Assembly: GCF_003474385.1 (NCBI RefSeq)
Contig: NZ_QUCY01000001.1
Span: 197,240-261,239 of the forward strand
DNA: 64,000 nt
Reading direction: 5' to 3'
DNA from: Senegalimassilia sp003474385
Lineage (GTDB): Bacteria > Actinomycetota > Coriobacteriia > Coriobacteriales > Eggerthellaceae
Positions 33,466 to 42,020 of this stretch are shown in pieces. The notes below the pieces were generated by a model. It searched no databases and was not told the DNA's origin. It saw only the letters and a list, made by a program, of their open reading frames with translations. Positions within the stretch are counted from its first letter, which is position 1. Every line of letters begins with the position of its first letter. A program made the position numbers and the translations under genes.

Positions 33466-36342
33466 TTACAGCATGCGAGCGAGGAATCGACCCGTGTAGC
33501 TCTCCTTCACAGTAGCTACGTGCTCAGGTGTTCCCTCGGCCACAACGGTGCCGCCGCGTGCACCGCCTTCCGGACCCAAATCGACGATATGGTCGGCGCT
33601 TTTGATGACGTCAAGGTTGTGCTCGATGACGAGCACCGTGTTTCCCGCATCCACAAGACGCTGAAGCACCACGAGCAACTGTCGCACATCCTCGAAATGC
33701 AATCCGGTAGTGGGCTCGTCCAATATATAGAACGTTTTGCCTGTCTGACGACGATGCAGCTCGCTTGCCAGCTTCACGCGCTGAGCCTCGCCACCGGAAA
33801 GCGTGGTAGCCGGTTGCCCCAAACGGATATACCCGAGCCCCACATCGAATAGTGTTTGAAGCTTGCGCTTGATCCCGGGGATGTTCTCAAAGAACAGCAA
33901 GGCATCCTCGACCGTCATGTCGAGCACCTCGGAGATGTTCTTACCCCTATAGGTGACCTGCAGGGTTTCGCGATTGTACCGTTTGCCCTCGCACACCTCG
34001 CATGGCACGTAGATATCCGGAAGGAAGTGCATCTCAATCTTGATCTGGCCGTCGCCCTTACAAGCTTCGCAGCGGCCTCCGCTGACGTTGAAGCTGAATC
34101 GACCGGGGCCGTACCCGTGTGCCTTGCTCTCCTGCGTGCTGGCGAACAACGCGCGGATATCATCCCAAAGGCCGATATAGGTTGCGGGGTTGCTGCGAGG
34201 CGTCCTGCCGATAGGGCTTTGGTCTATGTTGATCACCTTATCGATGTTCTCGACGCCGGTGATCTTGCGATACGCGCCCGTGCGCCGGTGAGCATGGTTG
34301 ACGCGATTCGCCAGCGCAGGCGCCAGCGTATCGGTGATCAACGAGCTTTTACCGCTACCGGAAACGCCCGTGATGACGGTGAAGGTACCGAAAGGAACCG
34401 ACAGCGTCACATTGTTCAAGTTGTTCTCGGATGCGCCGGTAAGTTTCAGGGATCCGCGCTTGGGCTTACGACGTTGCTGCGGCACGGCGATTACGCGACG
34501 ACCGGAAAGATAATCAGCAGTGAGCGAACCTTCCGTAGCCGCCACCTCCTCCGGCGTTCCGGCAGCTACCACCATACCGCCGCGCTCGCCCGCACCCGGA
34601 CCCATGTCAACCACATAATCAGCGGCGCGGATGGTATCTTCGTCGTGCTCGACGACGATAACGGTGTTGCCGAGATCGCGAAGGTGTTCGAGCGTGCCGA
34701 TAAGGCGCTCATTGTCACGCTGGTGCAAGCCGATGGAAGGTTCATCGAGAATGTAGAGAACGCCCATCAAGCCCGCGCCGATTTGCGTAGCCAGACGGAT
34801 ACGCTGCGCTTCACCGCCGGAAAGGGTTGCAGTAGCGCGTTCAAGGGTTAAGTAATCTAGGCCTACATCGACCAGGAACTTCAAGCGTGCGACGATCTCC
34901 TTCGCGATAGGATTCGCAATCGCACCCTGCTGCCCCTCGAAACGCAAATCGCCGAAGAAGTGGTAGCAATCAAGAGCGCTCATCTCGCAGACCTCGTGAA
35001 TGGACTTGCCGCCCACGGTGACCGCGAGGATCTCGGGCTTCAAGCGTTTCCCCCCGCACGTGGGGCACGGAACAACGGCGAAGTAGCTTTGCAGCTTCTC
35101 GCGTTGCGTATCGCTTTGAGCCTCCTGGTATTTGCGCATTACCGCGGCAAGGGCGCCCTCCCACTCGATGAACCAGTAGGTGTTACGTCCATCGACCGTG
35201 GTGTAATCCACCCTGACCTTTTCCTCGCCCAAGCCTTCGAGCAAAGCCTTCTGGACTTTTTTGGGCATGTCCTCCCACGGGGTGTTCTCGTCGCAGCCCA
35301 TATGCAATGCAACGGCTTTAAGCACCTGAGGGTAGTAGTTGCCGCTCTTAAAAGGCGCGATAGCACCCTCCGACAACGTCAACGAGGAATCGGGAACCAC
35401 CAAACTGGCATCGACCTCTTCCCTGCTGCCGATGCCCGAGCAGTCGGGGCAGGCTCCGTATGGCGCGTTGAAGCTGAAGTCGCGCGGCTGAAGCTCGTCC
35501 ATCGAGTGTCCGTGCTCGGGACACGCCAATGCCAGGGAGAACAGATGCTCGCCTTCGCCAAGACCGCCTTTTGCGCCGCTTGAGGAACCGCCCGCCTCGC
35601 CCTGAGGCTTGCCATCGGGACCGAGCACCTGCACAAGGACGCGGCCTTCCGCCAACTTCGTTGCAAGCTCCACCGCTTCGGCGATGCGACCGGTTGCGGC
35701 CTCTTTGAGCTGCACGCGATCGACCACCACATCGATGAAGTGCTTAATCTTCTTATTGAGCGTACGAGGCTGGCCATCCAACTTCACTATCTCGCCATCG
35801 ATGCGAACACGGCTGAAGCCCTCATGGGTCAAGTCTGCGAACAGCTTAGTGAATTCTCCCTTACGACCAGCAACCACCGGCGCCATGATGATGGCCTTCG
35901 CACCGGGATCCAAGGCCAATATGTCGTCGGTCACCTGATCGGTGGTTTGCTTCTTGATAACGCGACCGCATTCCGGGCAATGAGGGATGCCGACGCGAGC
36001 ATACAGCAAACGAAGATAATCATATATCTCGGTAGTGGTGCCCACCGTTGAGCGGGGGTTACGAGAGGTGGTTTTCTGATCGATCGATACCGCCGGGGAA
36101 AGCCCATCGATGCTATCAAGGTCAGGCTTGCTCATCTGCCCCAAAAACATGCGTGCATAGCTGGACAGGCTTTCAACGTACCGTCGCTGCCCCTCGGCAT
36201 ACATGGTATCGAACGCTAGGCTTGATTTGCCGCTACCTGACAAACCGGTGATCACAACCAGCTTGTCACGAGGGATGGTGATGTCGACGTTTTTCAGATT
36301 GTGCTCGCGAGCGCCCTTGATGACAATGGAATCCTGACCCAT
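33466..36342 (-). CDS. uvrA: Excinuclease ABC subunit A
   Basis: DNA-damage recognition ATPase of nucleotide excision repair. The 958-residue protein has two ABC ATPase modules: Walker A GLSGSGKSSLAFDT near residue 35 and GVSGSGKSSLITDT near 650. Signatures are LSGGEAQRIRLA and LSGGEAQRVKLA. Zinc sites are the insertion cluster (CPECG, CPDCSG, CPTCGG) and CEACKGDG/CEVCEG. ATG at 36342 gives the canonical MGQDSIVIKGAREHN start, with AGG upstream; the frame runs 26 codons further to a TTG that is not needed. A LexA-type box lies 49 bp upstream, and two terminators follow. Confidence 0.98.
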   Translation of the reverse strand: MGQDSIVIKGAREHNLKNVDITIPRDKLVVITGLSGSGKSSLAFDTMYAEGQRRYVESLSSYARMFLGQMSKPDLDSIDGLSPAVSIDQKTTSRNPRSTVGTTTEIYDYLRLLYARVGIPHCPECGRVIKKQTTDQVTDDILALDPGAKAIIMAPVVAGRKGEFTKLFADLTHEGFSRVRIDGEIVKLDGQPRTLNKKIKHFIDVVVDRVQLKEAATGRIAEAVELATKLAEGRVLVQVLGPDGKPQGEAGGSSSGAKGGLGEGEHLFSLALACPEHGHSMDELQPRDFSFNAPYGACPDCSGIGSREEVDASLVVPDSSLTLSEGAIAPFKSGNYYPQVLKAVALHMGCDENTPWEDMPKKVQKALLEGLGEEKVRVDYTTVDGRNTYWFIEWEGALAAVMRKYQEAQSDTQREKLQSYFAVVPCPTCGGKRLKPEILAVTVGGKSIHEVCEMSALDCYHFFGDLRFEGQQGAIANPIAKEIVARLKFLVDVGLDYLTLERATATLSGGEAQRIRLATQIGAGLMGVLYILDEPSIGLHQRDNERLIGTLEHLRDLGNTVIVVEHDEDTIRAADYVVDMGPGAGERGGMVVAAGTPEEVAATEGSLTADYLSGRRVIAVPQQRRKPKRGSLKLTGASENNLNNVTLSVPFGTFTVITGVSGSGKSSLITDTLAPALANRVNHAHRRTGAYRKITGVENIDKVINIDQSPIGRTPRSNPATYIGLWDDIRALFASTQESKAHGYGPGRFSFNVSGGRCEACKGDGQIKIEMHFLPDIYVPCEVCEGKRYNRETLQVTYRGKNISEVLDMTVEDALLFFENIPGIKRKLQTLFDVGLGYIRLGQPATTLSGGEAQRVKLASELHRRQTGKTFYILDEPTTGLHFEDVRQLLVVLQRLVDAGNTVLVIEHNLDVIKSADHIVDLGPEGGARGGTVVAEGTPEHVATVKESYTGRFLARML

Positions 36343-36390
36343 ACTACCTAGCCTTTGATAATCACTTAGTGTTTTGCGTATCCTATCACA

Positions 36391-36404
36391 CGAACAGGTG
36401 TTTG
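36391..36404. promoter_or_regulatory. LexA (SOS) box upstream of uvrA
   Basis: CGAACAGGTGTTTG fits the Gram-positive LexA consensus CGAACRNRYGTTYG at all 14 positions. It stands about 50 bp upstream of the uvrA ATG. Confidence 0.75.
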
Positions 36405-36426
36405 TGGCTTGAAATTCCAAAGCAAC

Positions 36427-36455
36427 AAAAAAGCGACCGAGTAAAATCGGTCGCT
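36427..36455 (-). terminator. Terminator of tRNA-Val-Gly unit 1
   Basis: Minus strand: AGCGACCGA, 6-nt loop, TCGGTCGCT followed by TTTTT; a perfect 9-bp stem 10 bp after tRNA-Gly. Confidence 0.9.
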
Positions 36456-36464
36456 ATATATTCA

Positions 36465-36540
36465 TGGAGCGGACAACGGGATTCGAACCCGCGACCCTCA
36501 CCTTGGCAAGGTGATGCTCTACCAGCTGAGCCATGTCCGC
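36465..36540 (-). tRNA. tRNA-Gly(GCC), copy 1
   Basis: Cloverleaf of 76 nt with encoded CCA. Acceptor GCGGACA pairs with TGTCCGC, anticodon loop CTTGCCAAG (GCC), T-loop GGTTCGAATCC. Identical to copies 2 and 3. Shares a transcript with tRNA-Val copy 1. Confidence 0.97.
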
Positions 36541-36642
36541 ATTACTAAAATCAGTTTAAACGAAAAACGAATCGCTGCAAGAAGAAATTCAATATTGTGA
36601 ATTAAATCTCACAATGACTCATTGAACCGAATCAAACTGAAA

Positions 36643-36717
36643 TGGTGGGCGTTACAAGATTTGAACTTGTGACCTCTTCCGTGTCAGGGAAGCGCTCTCC
36701 CCCTGAGCTAAACGCCC
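36643..36717 (-). tRNA. tRNA-Val(GAC), copy 1
   Basis: 75 nt with encoded CCA; acceptor GGGCGTT pairs with AACGCCC; anticodon loop CCTGACACG (GAC); T-loop GTTCAAATC. Identical to copy 2. Confidence 0.97.
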
Positions 36718-36759
36718 AATTCAACAATCACATCTTGGGGGGCCAAGACGCAAGAAGAT

Positions 36760-36787
36760 ATAATACCGGAATCGAGAATCTTTGCAA
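36760..36787 (-). promoter_or_regulatory. Promoter of tRNA-Val-Gly unit 1
   Basis: Minus strand TTGCAA (36782-36787), 16 bp, TATTAT (36760-36765); transcription should begin about 36 nt before tRNA-Val. The same layout recurs at unit 2. Confidence 0.75.
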
Positions 36788-36879
36788 GACCCCATTTTGA
36801 AATTCTTTTCGATCCTAACGGAATATAGCCGCGAGGTAGATTCACGCCGTTATGGAGACGCCTCTTCAGACCGAAACAA

Positions 36880-36907
36880 TAAAAAAGCGGCCGAACTATC
36901 GACCGCT
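36880..36907 (-). terminator. Terminator of tRNA unit 2
   Basis: Minus strand: AGCGGTCG, 6-nt loop, CGGCCGCT then TTTTTATT, 10 bp after tRNA-Gly copy 2. Confidence 0.88.
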
Positions 36908-36916
36908 ATCATTTCA

Positions 36917-36992
36917 TGGAGCGGACAACGGGATTCGAACCCGCGACCCTCACCTTGGCAAGGTGATGCTCTACCAGCTGAGCCATGTCCGC
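36917..36992 (-). tRNA. tRNA-Gly(GCC), copy 2
   Basis: 76 nt including CCA, identical to the other two Gly genes; last gene of the Val-Gly-Cys-Gly unit. Confidence 0.97.
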
Positions 36993-37010
36993 ATATTTAA
37001 CTTTCAAATT

Positions 37011-37084
37011 TGGAGGCGACGCCCGGATTCGAACCGGGGGTGAAGGCTTTGCAGGCCTCTGCCTTACCACTTGGCCACGTCGCC
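37011..37084 (-). tRNA. tRNA-Cys(GCA)
   Basis: 74 nt with encoded CCA; acceptor GGCGACG pairs with CGTCGCC; anticodon loop CCTGCAAAG (GCA); T-loop GGTTCGAATCC. The only Cys tRNA in the window. Confidence 0.96.
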
Positions 37085-37107
37085 ATCCTGGCGTCTTGTC
37101 TTATAAA

Positions 37108-37133
37108 GAGCTGGTTAGTTACCCAACCAGCTC
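37108..37133 (-). other. Hairpin between tRNA-Gly copy 3 and tRNA-Cys
   Basis: GAGCTGGTT, 8-nt loop, AACCAGCTC, followed on the minus strand by TTTATAAG. It could terminate part of the transcripts or guide processing, so Cys and Gly copy 2 may be made at a lower level than Val and Gly copy 3. Confidence 0.6.
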
Positions 37134-37144
37134 ATCTAAGACAA

Positions 37145-37220
37145 TGGAGCGGACAACGGGATTCGAACCCGCGACCCTCACCTTGGCAAGGTGATGCTCT
37201 ACCAGCTGAGCCATGTCCGC
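37145..37220 (-). tRNA. tRNA-Gly(GCC), copy 3
   Basis: 76 nt including CCA, identical to copies 1 and 2; 8 bp after tRNA-Val copy 2. Confidence 0.97.
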
Positions 37221-37228
37221 ATCACAAA

Positions 37229-37303
37229 TGGTGGGCGTTACAAGATTTGAACTTGTGACCTCTTCCGTGTCAGGGAAGCGCTCTCCCCCTGAGCTAAACG
37301 CCC
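37229..37303 (-). tRNA. tRNA-Val(GAC), copy 2
   Basis: 75 nt including CCA, identical to copy 1; first gene of the four-tRNA unit. Confidence 0.97.
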
Positions 37304-37349
37304 ACTTGAGTGATTTGCTTCAGCGCTTTCGGCGCGTCGGCAAGGAGAT

Positions 37350-37377
37350 ATAATACCTGAACCAGAATTCTTGGCAA
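37350..37377 (-). promoter_or_regulatory. Promoter of tRNA unit 2 (Val-Gly-Cys-Gly)
   Basis: Minus strand TTGCCA (37372-37377), 16 bp, TATTAT (37350-37355). Spacer and flanks resemble unit 1, so promoter and tRNAs were duplicated together. Confidence 0.75.
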
Positions 37378-37708
37378 CCCCCTTTTTTGAAAAAGTTCGA
37401 ACTTTTTTCGACACGCCATGATCAAAGCTGCCGTTTTCCCTGATGAAGGGCTAGATTCAAGATACTCCAATACCTTGTGTTCAACTTTGATGCTCATGAC
37501 GCACGTGTAATTTGGCGTCTTGCCACGCCTTGGCAACGCTCACTTTTTGCCGTAGTGCCCAAAGCGCATTTAGAATTGCAACGAAGGAAGGTTCGAGGAG
37601 CGGGTTTCCGCAGACGACGATGGCTTGATGACCATCGGCAACTGACAACAAGCAACTACCTCGATTGCAGGTAGCAACAAACAAACTGCCTAGATCGACA
37701 ACAGGCAA
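37378..37708. other. Intergenic region between tRNA units
   Basis: No supportable gene. Contains the 18-bp perfect palindrome AAAAAGTTCGAACTTTTT (37390-37407) just upstream of the unit 2 promoter, and the small inverted repeat CTACCT/AGGTAG near 37656-37674 amid CAAC-rich sequence. Confidence 0.45.
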
Positions 37709-37734
37709 CAAAAAAGCGACCTAATGGCCGCTTT
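37709..37734 (-). terminator. Terminator of tRNA-Leu
   Basis: Minus strand: AAAGCGGCC, ATTA, GGTCGCTTT then TTTG; 8 bp after the tRNA. Confidence 0.85.
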
Positions 37735-37742
37735 CTGAATTC

Positions 37743-37829
37743 TGGTGTCGGAGGCGGGATTTGAACCCGCACACCCGTTACGGGCACAAGCACCTCAAGC
37801 TTGCGTGTCTGCCGTTCCACCACTCCGAC
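37743..37829 (-). tRNA. tRNA-Leu(GAG)
   Basis: 87 nt with a long variable arm (GTGCCCGTAACGGGTGT) and encoded CCA. Anticodon stem CAAGC/GCTTG with loop TTGAGGT gives GAG. Acceptor GTCGGAG pairs with CTCCGAC. Confidence 0.95.
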
Positions 37830-37857
37830 GAGTTGTTGCCGAAAAGCAACGATAATT

Positions 37858-37886
37858 AATATATCCGAACCTTACGTACTTGCCAA
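37858..37886 (-). promoter_or_regulatory. Promoter of tRNA-Leu
   Basis: Minus strand TTGGCA (37881-37886), 17 bp, TATATT (37858-37863), about 22 nt from start site to the tRNA. Confidence 0.7.
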
Positions 37887-37905
37887 GACCCAATTTCAAA
37901 AAATT

Positions 37906-38163
37906 TTATCGGGCGGCGATAGTGCCGGACGGATACACGATCATAAGCGCGATAAGCGACAGCAAGAAGACGACCGCGAAGATGATGGTGATGCGATCGA
38001 GGTTCTTCTCAACGATGCTGGTACCGGTTTGCGAAGAGTACACGGAGCTGGCGATCATATCGGAGATGCCCGTGCCCTTGCCGGAGTGCAGGAGAATAAA
38101 GATGATGAGACCCAAGCCGGAGATGACCAGCAAGGCGATAAGGATGATCAAAAGCGGATTCAC
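37906..38163 (-). CDS. secG: Preprotein translocase subunit SecG
   Basis: Small SecYEG subunit. Two membrane helices (PLLIILIALLVISGLGLIIF and ITIIFAVVFLLSLIALMIV) flank the conserved loop HSGKGTGISDMI. 85 residues from GTG 38163, chosen because AAAGAG stands 6 nt upstream; a GTG at 38178 is in frame but lacks a ribosome site. It follows the glycolytic genes, as secG often follows tpiA/gpmI in Gram-positives. Confidence 0.9.
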   Translation of the reverse strand: MNPLLIILIALLVISGLGLIIFILLHSGKGTGISDMIASSVYSSQTGTSIVEKNLDRITIIFAVVFLLSLIALMIVYPSGTIAAR

Positions 38164-38277
38164 GTGATGCTCTTTCACTCGAAATAACTACGTACGCAAG
38201 TAACTAAGTATAACGAAACGCGCCCGCGCAGGCAAGAAACCGACAACGGGCGCGAACAGGGTCATGAAAATCACGTA

Positions 38278-39837
38278 TTACGCGAGCAGGCTGCGTCCCG
38301 TCATCTCAGCGGGAGCGGAAAGCCCCATGGCATCAAGCAACGTAGGGGCGATATCGCAAAGCGCGCCTTCCATGTCGCCGAGCACCCGCCCGGTATCGGC
38401 ACCGTCCACGAAGATGAACGGCACCTTCGCGGTGGTATGCGCCGTATGGGGCGTTCCATCGTCCGCGATCATCTTGTCGCAGTTGCCGTGATCGGCCGTT
38501 ATGAAGACGAACCCGCCCTTGCGGCGGATGGCGTCAATGACCTTGCCGACGCCGGAATCCACCGCTTCGACGGCGGCGACGGCGGCGGGGATGACGCCCG
38601 TGTGGCCGACCATATCGGGATTTGCGAAGTTCACGATGTACACATCGGCCTCGTCGGCATCGATCGCCGCAGCCAACGTGTCCGCGACTTCAGGTTCGCT
38701 CATCTGAGGCTGCAGATCATACGTGGCGACCTTGGGGCTGGGGATGAGGCTTCGCTGCTCCCCCGCCTTGGGCTCCTCGCGCCCGCCGTTGAGGAAGAAC
38801 GTGACGTGCGCATACTTCTCGGTTTCGGCGATATGGTATTGACGCAGGCCGGCGGCGGAAAGCACGTCGGCAAGCACGTTTTCCGGGAACGTCTTGGGGA
38901 ACGCGATCGGCGCGGGGATGTCCGGGTCGTACTCGGTCAGGCACACGAACGAGACCTGGGGCCGACGAGCGCGATCGAACCCGTCAAAGCCATCATCGAC
39001 GATGGCACGCGTGATCTCACGGGCGCGATCGGGGCGGAAGTTGAAGAAAACGACGGCATCCCCATCGACGACGCCGCGATCATCAAGCGCCACGGGCTCG
39101 ACGAACTCATCGGTGACCTCGGCATCGTAGGACGCCTGCATAGCGGCGACGGGATCGGCCGAAGCGGCGAGCGGCGTTGCGCACACGACGGCCTCGTACG
39201 CCTTGGCGACACGGTCCCAACGCTTGTCGCGATCCATCGCGTAATAGCGGCCCGAGACGCTTGCCACGCGCACGGCGTCTTGGAACCCGTTCTCGGCGAT
39301 GAAGTCCTGCAGCTGCTGCATGTAGCCCTTGCCGCTAGACGGCGGGACGTCGCGGCCGTCCATAAACGCATGCACGCGCACATCGCCGACGCCGCTTTCC
39401 ACGGCATGCTTGATGAGCACATACAGGTGCTCGTTGCTGGAATGCACGCCGCCATCGGAGAGCAGGCCCATGAGATGCAGTGCGGCACCCGGCGCCTTTG
39501 CCGCCTCGATGGCATCGTTGATCACGGCGTTATCGCAGATGGAGCCGGTGCGGCAAGCCATGTTGATACGTGAGAGCTCCTGATGCACCACGCGGCCGGC
39601 GCCGATGTTGAGATGCCCCACCTCGGAGTTGCCCATCTGGCCCTCAGGAAGGCCCACGGCCTCTCCCGAGGCTTCAAGCTTGGTGTGCGAGCAGGTTTCG
39701 AACAGCTGATCGAGCACCGGCGTGGATGCCAGCGACACGGCATTGCCCGGACCCGCAGGCGCCAAACCCAAGCCGTCCATGATGATCAGGCATGCCGGAA
39801 GGGAAAGCTTCCCGCAGACGTTTTCCGACGCGCTCAT
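38278..39837 (-). CDS. gpmI: 2,3-bisphosphoglycerate-independent phosphoglycerate mutase
   Basis: Mn-dependent glycolytic enzyme converting 3- to 2-phosphoglycerate. 519 residues of alkaline-phosphatase-like fold: metal motif IIMDGLGLAP near residue 18, phospho-Ser motif GNSEVGHLNIGAGRVV near 70, and the late metal site FITADHGNCD near 455. ATG 39837 overlaps the tpiA stop as TAATG, so it is translationally coupled. Usual length is 510-520. Confidence 0.97.
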   Translation of the reverse strand: MSASENVCGKLSLPACLIIMDGLGLAPAGPGNAVSLASTPVLDQLFETCSHTKLEASGEAVGLPEGQMGNSEVGHLNIGAGRVVHQELSRINMACRTGSICDNAVINDAIEAAKAPGAALHLMGLLSDGGVHSSNEHLYVLIKHAVESGVGDVRVHAFMDGRDVPPSSGKGYMQQLQDFIAENGFQDAVRVASVSGRYYAMDRDKRWDRVAKAYEAVVCATPLAASADPVAAMQASYDAEVTDEFVEPVALDDRGVVDGDAVVFFNFRPDRAREITRAIVDDGFDGFDRARRPQVSFVCLTEYDPDIPAPIAFPKTFPENVLADVLSAAGLRQYHIAETEKYAHVTFFLNGGREEPKAGEQRSLIPSPKVATYDLQPQMSEPEVADTLAAAIDADEADVYIVNFANPDMVGHTGVIPAAVAAVEAVDSGVGKVIDAIRRKGGFVFITADHGNCDKMIADDGTPHTAHTTAKVPFIFVDGADTGRVLGDMEGALCDIAPTLLDAMGLSAPAEMTGRSLLA

Positions 39838-40607
39838 TACAGGCACGCTTTCACCAGCTGAACGAACTGGTCGGCCTTCAGGCTAGCGCCGCCGACCAGA
39901 CCGCCATCGATATCGGGCTGCGCGAGAAGCTGCTCGACGTTGCCGACGTTCATGGAACCGCCATACAGGATGCGCATCTCATCGGCGGTCTCGGCGCCGA
40001 ACATGTCGGCGAGCGTGGCGCGGATGGCGGCGCACATGTCCTGCGCCTGCTCGGGCGTGGCCGTGCGGCCCGTGCCGATGGCCCAGATGGGCTCATATGC
40101 CACCACGCACTTGCCGGCCTCCTCGGGCTCCAAGCCCGCGAACGCGGCGCGCACCTGGGCGCAGACGAACTCCTCGGCGCCGCCCTCGTCGCGTACGGAC
40201 AGCGATTCGCCGACGCATGCCACAGCATAAAGGCCGCCATCGAGCAGAGCGCGGACCTTGCGGTTGACGTCCTCGTTGGTTTCGCCGAAGTAGCCGCGAC
40301 GCTCGGAGTGGCCGACGATGGAGCACGTGCAATGGACATCCTTGAGCATGGGAACCGATACCTCGCCCGTGAAGGCGCCCTTCGGCTCCCAGTACACGTT
40401 CTGCGCGCCGATCTGAATGGGCTGATGGTCGAACTCGAACACCGTGTTGACCGGCTTCAGATCGATGGACGGCGGGCACACGAGCACGTCCACGGAGTCG
40501 GTCCAGTGCTTGTCGAAGTTATTGGAGATGGTTTGCGCCAACACCACGGCCTCGGCATAGGTGTTGTTCATCTTCCAGTTTCCTGCCATAAGCGGTTTGC
40601 GGGCCAT
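39837..40607 (-). CDS. tpiA: Triosephosphate isomerase
   Basis: Interconverts dihydroxyacetone phosphate and glyceraldehyde 3-phosphate. 256 residues with the active-site Lys in GNWKMNN (near 12), His in GHSERRGYFGE (near 100), Glu in AYEPIWAIGTGRTAT (near 170), and the phosphate loop YGGSMNVGN (near 215). ATG 40607 follows AAAGGAG at 8 nt. Between pgk and gpmI, as in many Gram-positive glycolytic operons. Confidence 0.98.
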   Translation of the reverse strand: MARKPLMAGNWKMNNTYAEAVVLAQTISNNFDKHWTDSVDVLVCPPSIDLKPVNTVFEFDHQPIQIGAQNVYWEPKGAFTGEVSVPMLKDVHCTCSIVGHSERRGYFGETNEDVNRKVRALLDGGLYAVACVGESLSVRDEGGAEEFVCAQVRAAFAGLEPEEAGKCVVAYEPIWAIGTGRTATPEQAQDMCAAIRATLADMFGAETADEMRILYGGSMNVGNVEQLLAQPDIDGGLVGGASLKADQFVQLVKACL

Positions 40608-40664
40608 GAGGCACGCTCCTTTCAAAACGATAAGGGGGACGCATGCGCCCCCCTTTGGATTACC

Positions 40665-41852
40665 TTAGCGCTTCAGAGCCTCCACGCCGGGAAGGGCCTC
40701 GCCCTGCACCAGCTCCATGCTGGCACCGCCGCCCGTGGAGATGAACGTCATGCGGTCGGCAAGGTCGAACTTGTTGACCGCTGCCACGGAGTCACCACCG
40801 CCGATGATCGTGTCGCCCTGCTGGTTTTCGGCCACGGCCTCGGCAACGGCCTTCGTGCCTGCCGCGAACGCCTCCATCTCGAACACGCCCATGGGCCCGT
40901 TCCAGAACACGGTGGCAGCCTGCGAGATGGCCTGAGCATACAGCTTGGCGGTTTCAGGACCGACATCGAGGCCCATCATATCGGCGGGGATATCGTCGAC
41001 GGAGACGGTCTTGGTGTTCGCGTCCTCGGCGAACTTATCGGCGCATACGACGTCGACGGGAAGCAGCAGCTTCACGCCGCGCTCTTCGGCCTTGCGCAGC
41101 ATGGCAGCCGCGCGCTCGACCCAATCCTCCTCTTTGAGCGAGGTGCCCACCTGCTTGCCCTGCGCCAGCAGGAACGTGAAGCACATGCCGCCGCCGATGA
41201 TGAGGGTGTCGCACTTGTCCATGAGGGCGTCAATGACCTTGATCTTATCGGAGACCTTAGAACCGCCCAGGATGGCGACGAAGGGACGACGGGGCTCATC
41301 GAGCATGCCGGTGAGGGTTGCGACCTCGTTTTGCATGAGGTAACCGGCATAGGCGGGCAGAAGCGCAGCGACGCCGGCAGTGGAGGCATGGGCGCGATGC
41401 GCCGTGCCGAAGGCGTCGTTGACGTATGCTTCGCCGAGCTTGGCGAGCTCCTGGCAGAATTCGGGATCGTTTTTCTTCTCGCGCTTGTCGAAGCGGAGGT
41501 TCTCCAACACGAGCACCTGACCATCCTGAAGGGCCGCGGCCTTGGCCTGGGCGTCGGGGCCGACGGTGTCGGAAGCGAACGCAACAGGGCGGCCGAGCAG
41601 CTCGGAGAGGCGCAAAGCGGCCGGGCGAAGCGTAAACTTCTCCTCGAAGCCCTCGCCCGACGGACGGCCGAGATGACTCATGAGGATGACGCGGGCACCT
41701 TCGTCGATGAGCTTTTCGATAGTGGGCAGCGCAGCGCGGATGCGGGTATCGTCGGAGCAGACGCCGTCTGCCACGGGAACGTTGAAGTCGACACGGACGA
41801 GCACGCGCTTGCCGCGCGCGTCGAGCTGGTCGACGGTGGCGATATCAGCCAT
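40665..41852 (-). CDS. pgk: Phosphoglycerate kinase
   Basis: Makes ATP from 1,3-bisphosphoglycerate. 395 residues: RVDFNVPVADG near residue 20, the substrate-binding SHLGRPSG near 58, ILGGSKVSDKI near 195, and the hinge/nucleotide motif GGGDSVAAVNKF near 360. ATG 41852 follows AAAGGAAG. A long hairpin in the leader separates it from gap. Confidence 0.98.
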   Translation of the reverse strand: MADIATVDQLDARGKRVLVRVDFNVPVADGVCSDDTRIRAALPTIEKLIDEGARVILMSHLGRPSGEGFEEKFTLRPAALRLSELLGRPVAFASDTVGPDAQAKAAALQDGQVLVLENLRFDKREKKNDPEFCQELAKLGEAYVNDAFGTAHRAHASTAGVAALLPAYAGYLMQNEVATLTGMLDEPRRPFVAILGGSKVSDKIKVIDALMDKCDTLIIGGGMCFTFLLAQGKQVGTSLKEEDWVERAAAMLRKAEERGVKLLLPVDVVCADKFAEDANTKTVSVDDIPADMMGLDVGPETAKLYAQAISQAATVFWNGPMGVFEMEAFAAGTKAVAEAVAENQQGDTIIGGGDSVAAVNKFDLADRMTFISTGGGASMELVQGEALPGVEALKR

Positions 41853-41898
41853 GATGACTTCCTTTCGAATCACCGCGGGTGCGGCGATGGCCAGCTAA

Positions 41899-41996
41899 AA
41901 GGCCCTGGTCCCGATTGCGCCTTGCAAAGCAGCCGAGCGTGCTTCGGGCACGTACGGCGCAGCACGCAAGGGGCAAGGTTCGGTTCCAGGGCCCTT
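41899..41996 (-). ncRNA. Long structured hairpin between gap and pgk
   Basis: Outer arms AAGGGCCCTGG and CCAGGGCCTT close a structure of about 98 nt that contains inner stems (GCGTGCT/AGCACGC; CCTTGC/GCAAGG). On the minus strand it ends GGCCTTTTAGC. It may attenuate transcription, or stabilise or process the gap-pgk messenger. A similarly built element lies between infB and rbfA. Confidence 0.55.
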
Positions 41997-42020
41997 CATA
42001 GCGTTAAGCGGTTAAGCCGA

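Noticed and set aside
36782..37258. Plus-strand open frames across the tRNA block (SGQRDSNPRPSPW-type peptides)
   Set aside because: They are translations of the antisense strand of tRNA genes, a well-known annotation artefact.
37640..37720. CAAC-rich spaced repeats as a possible CRISPR array
   Set aside because: Units are short and irregular with no equal spacers, and no cas gene is in the window.
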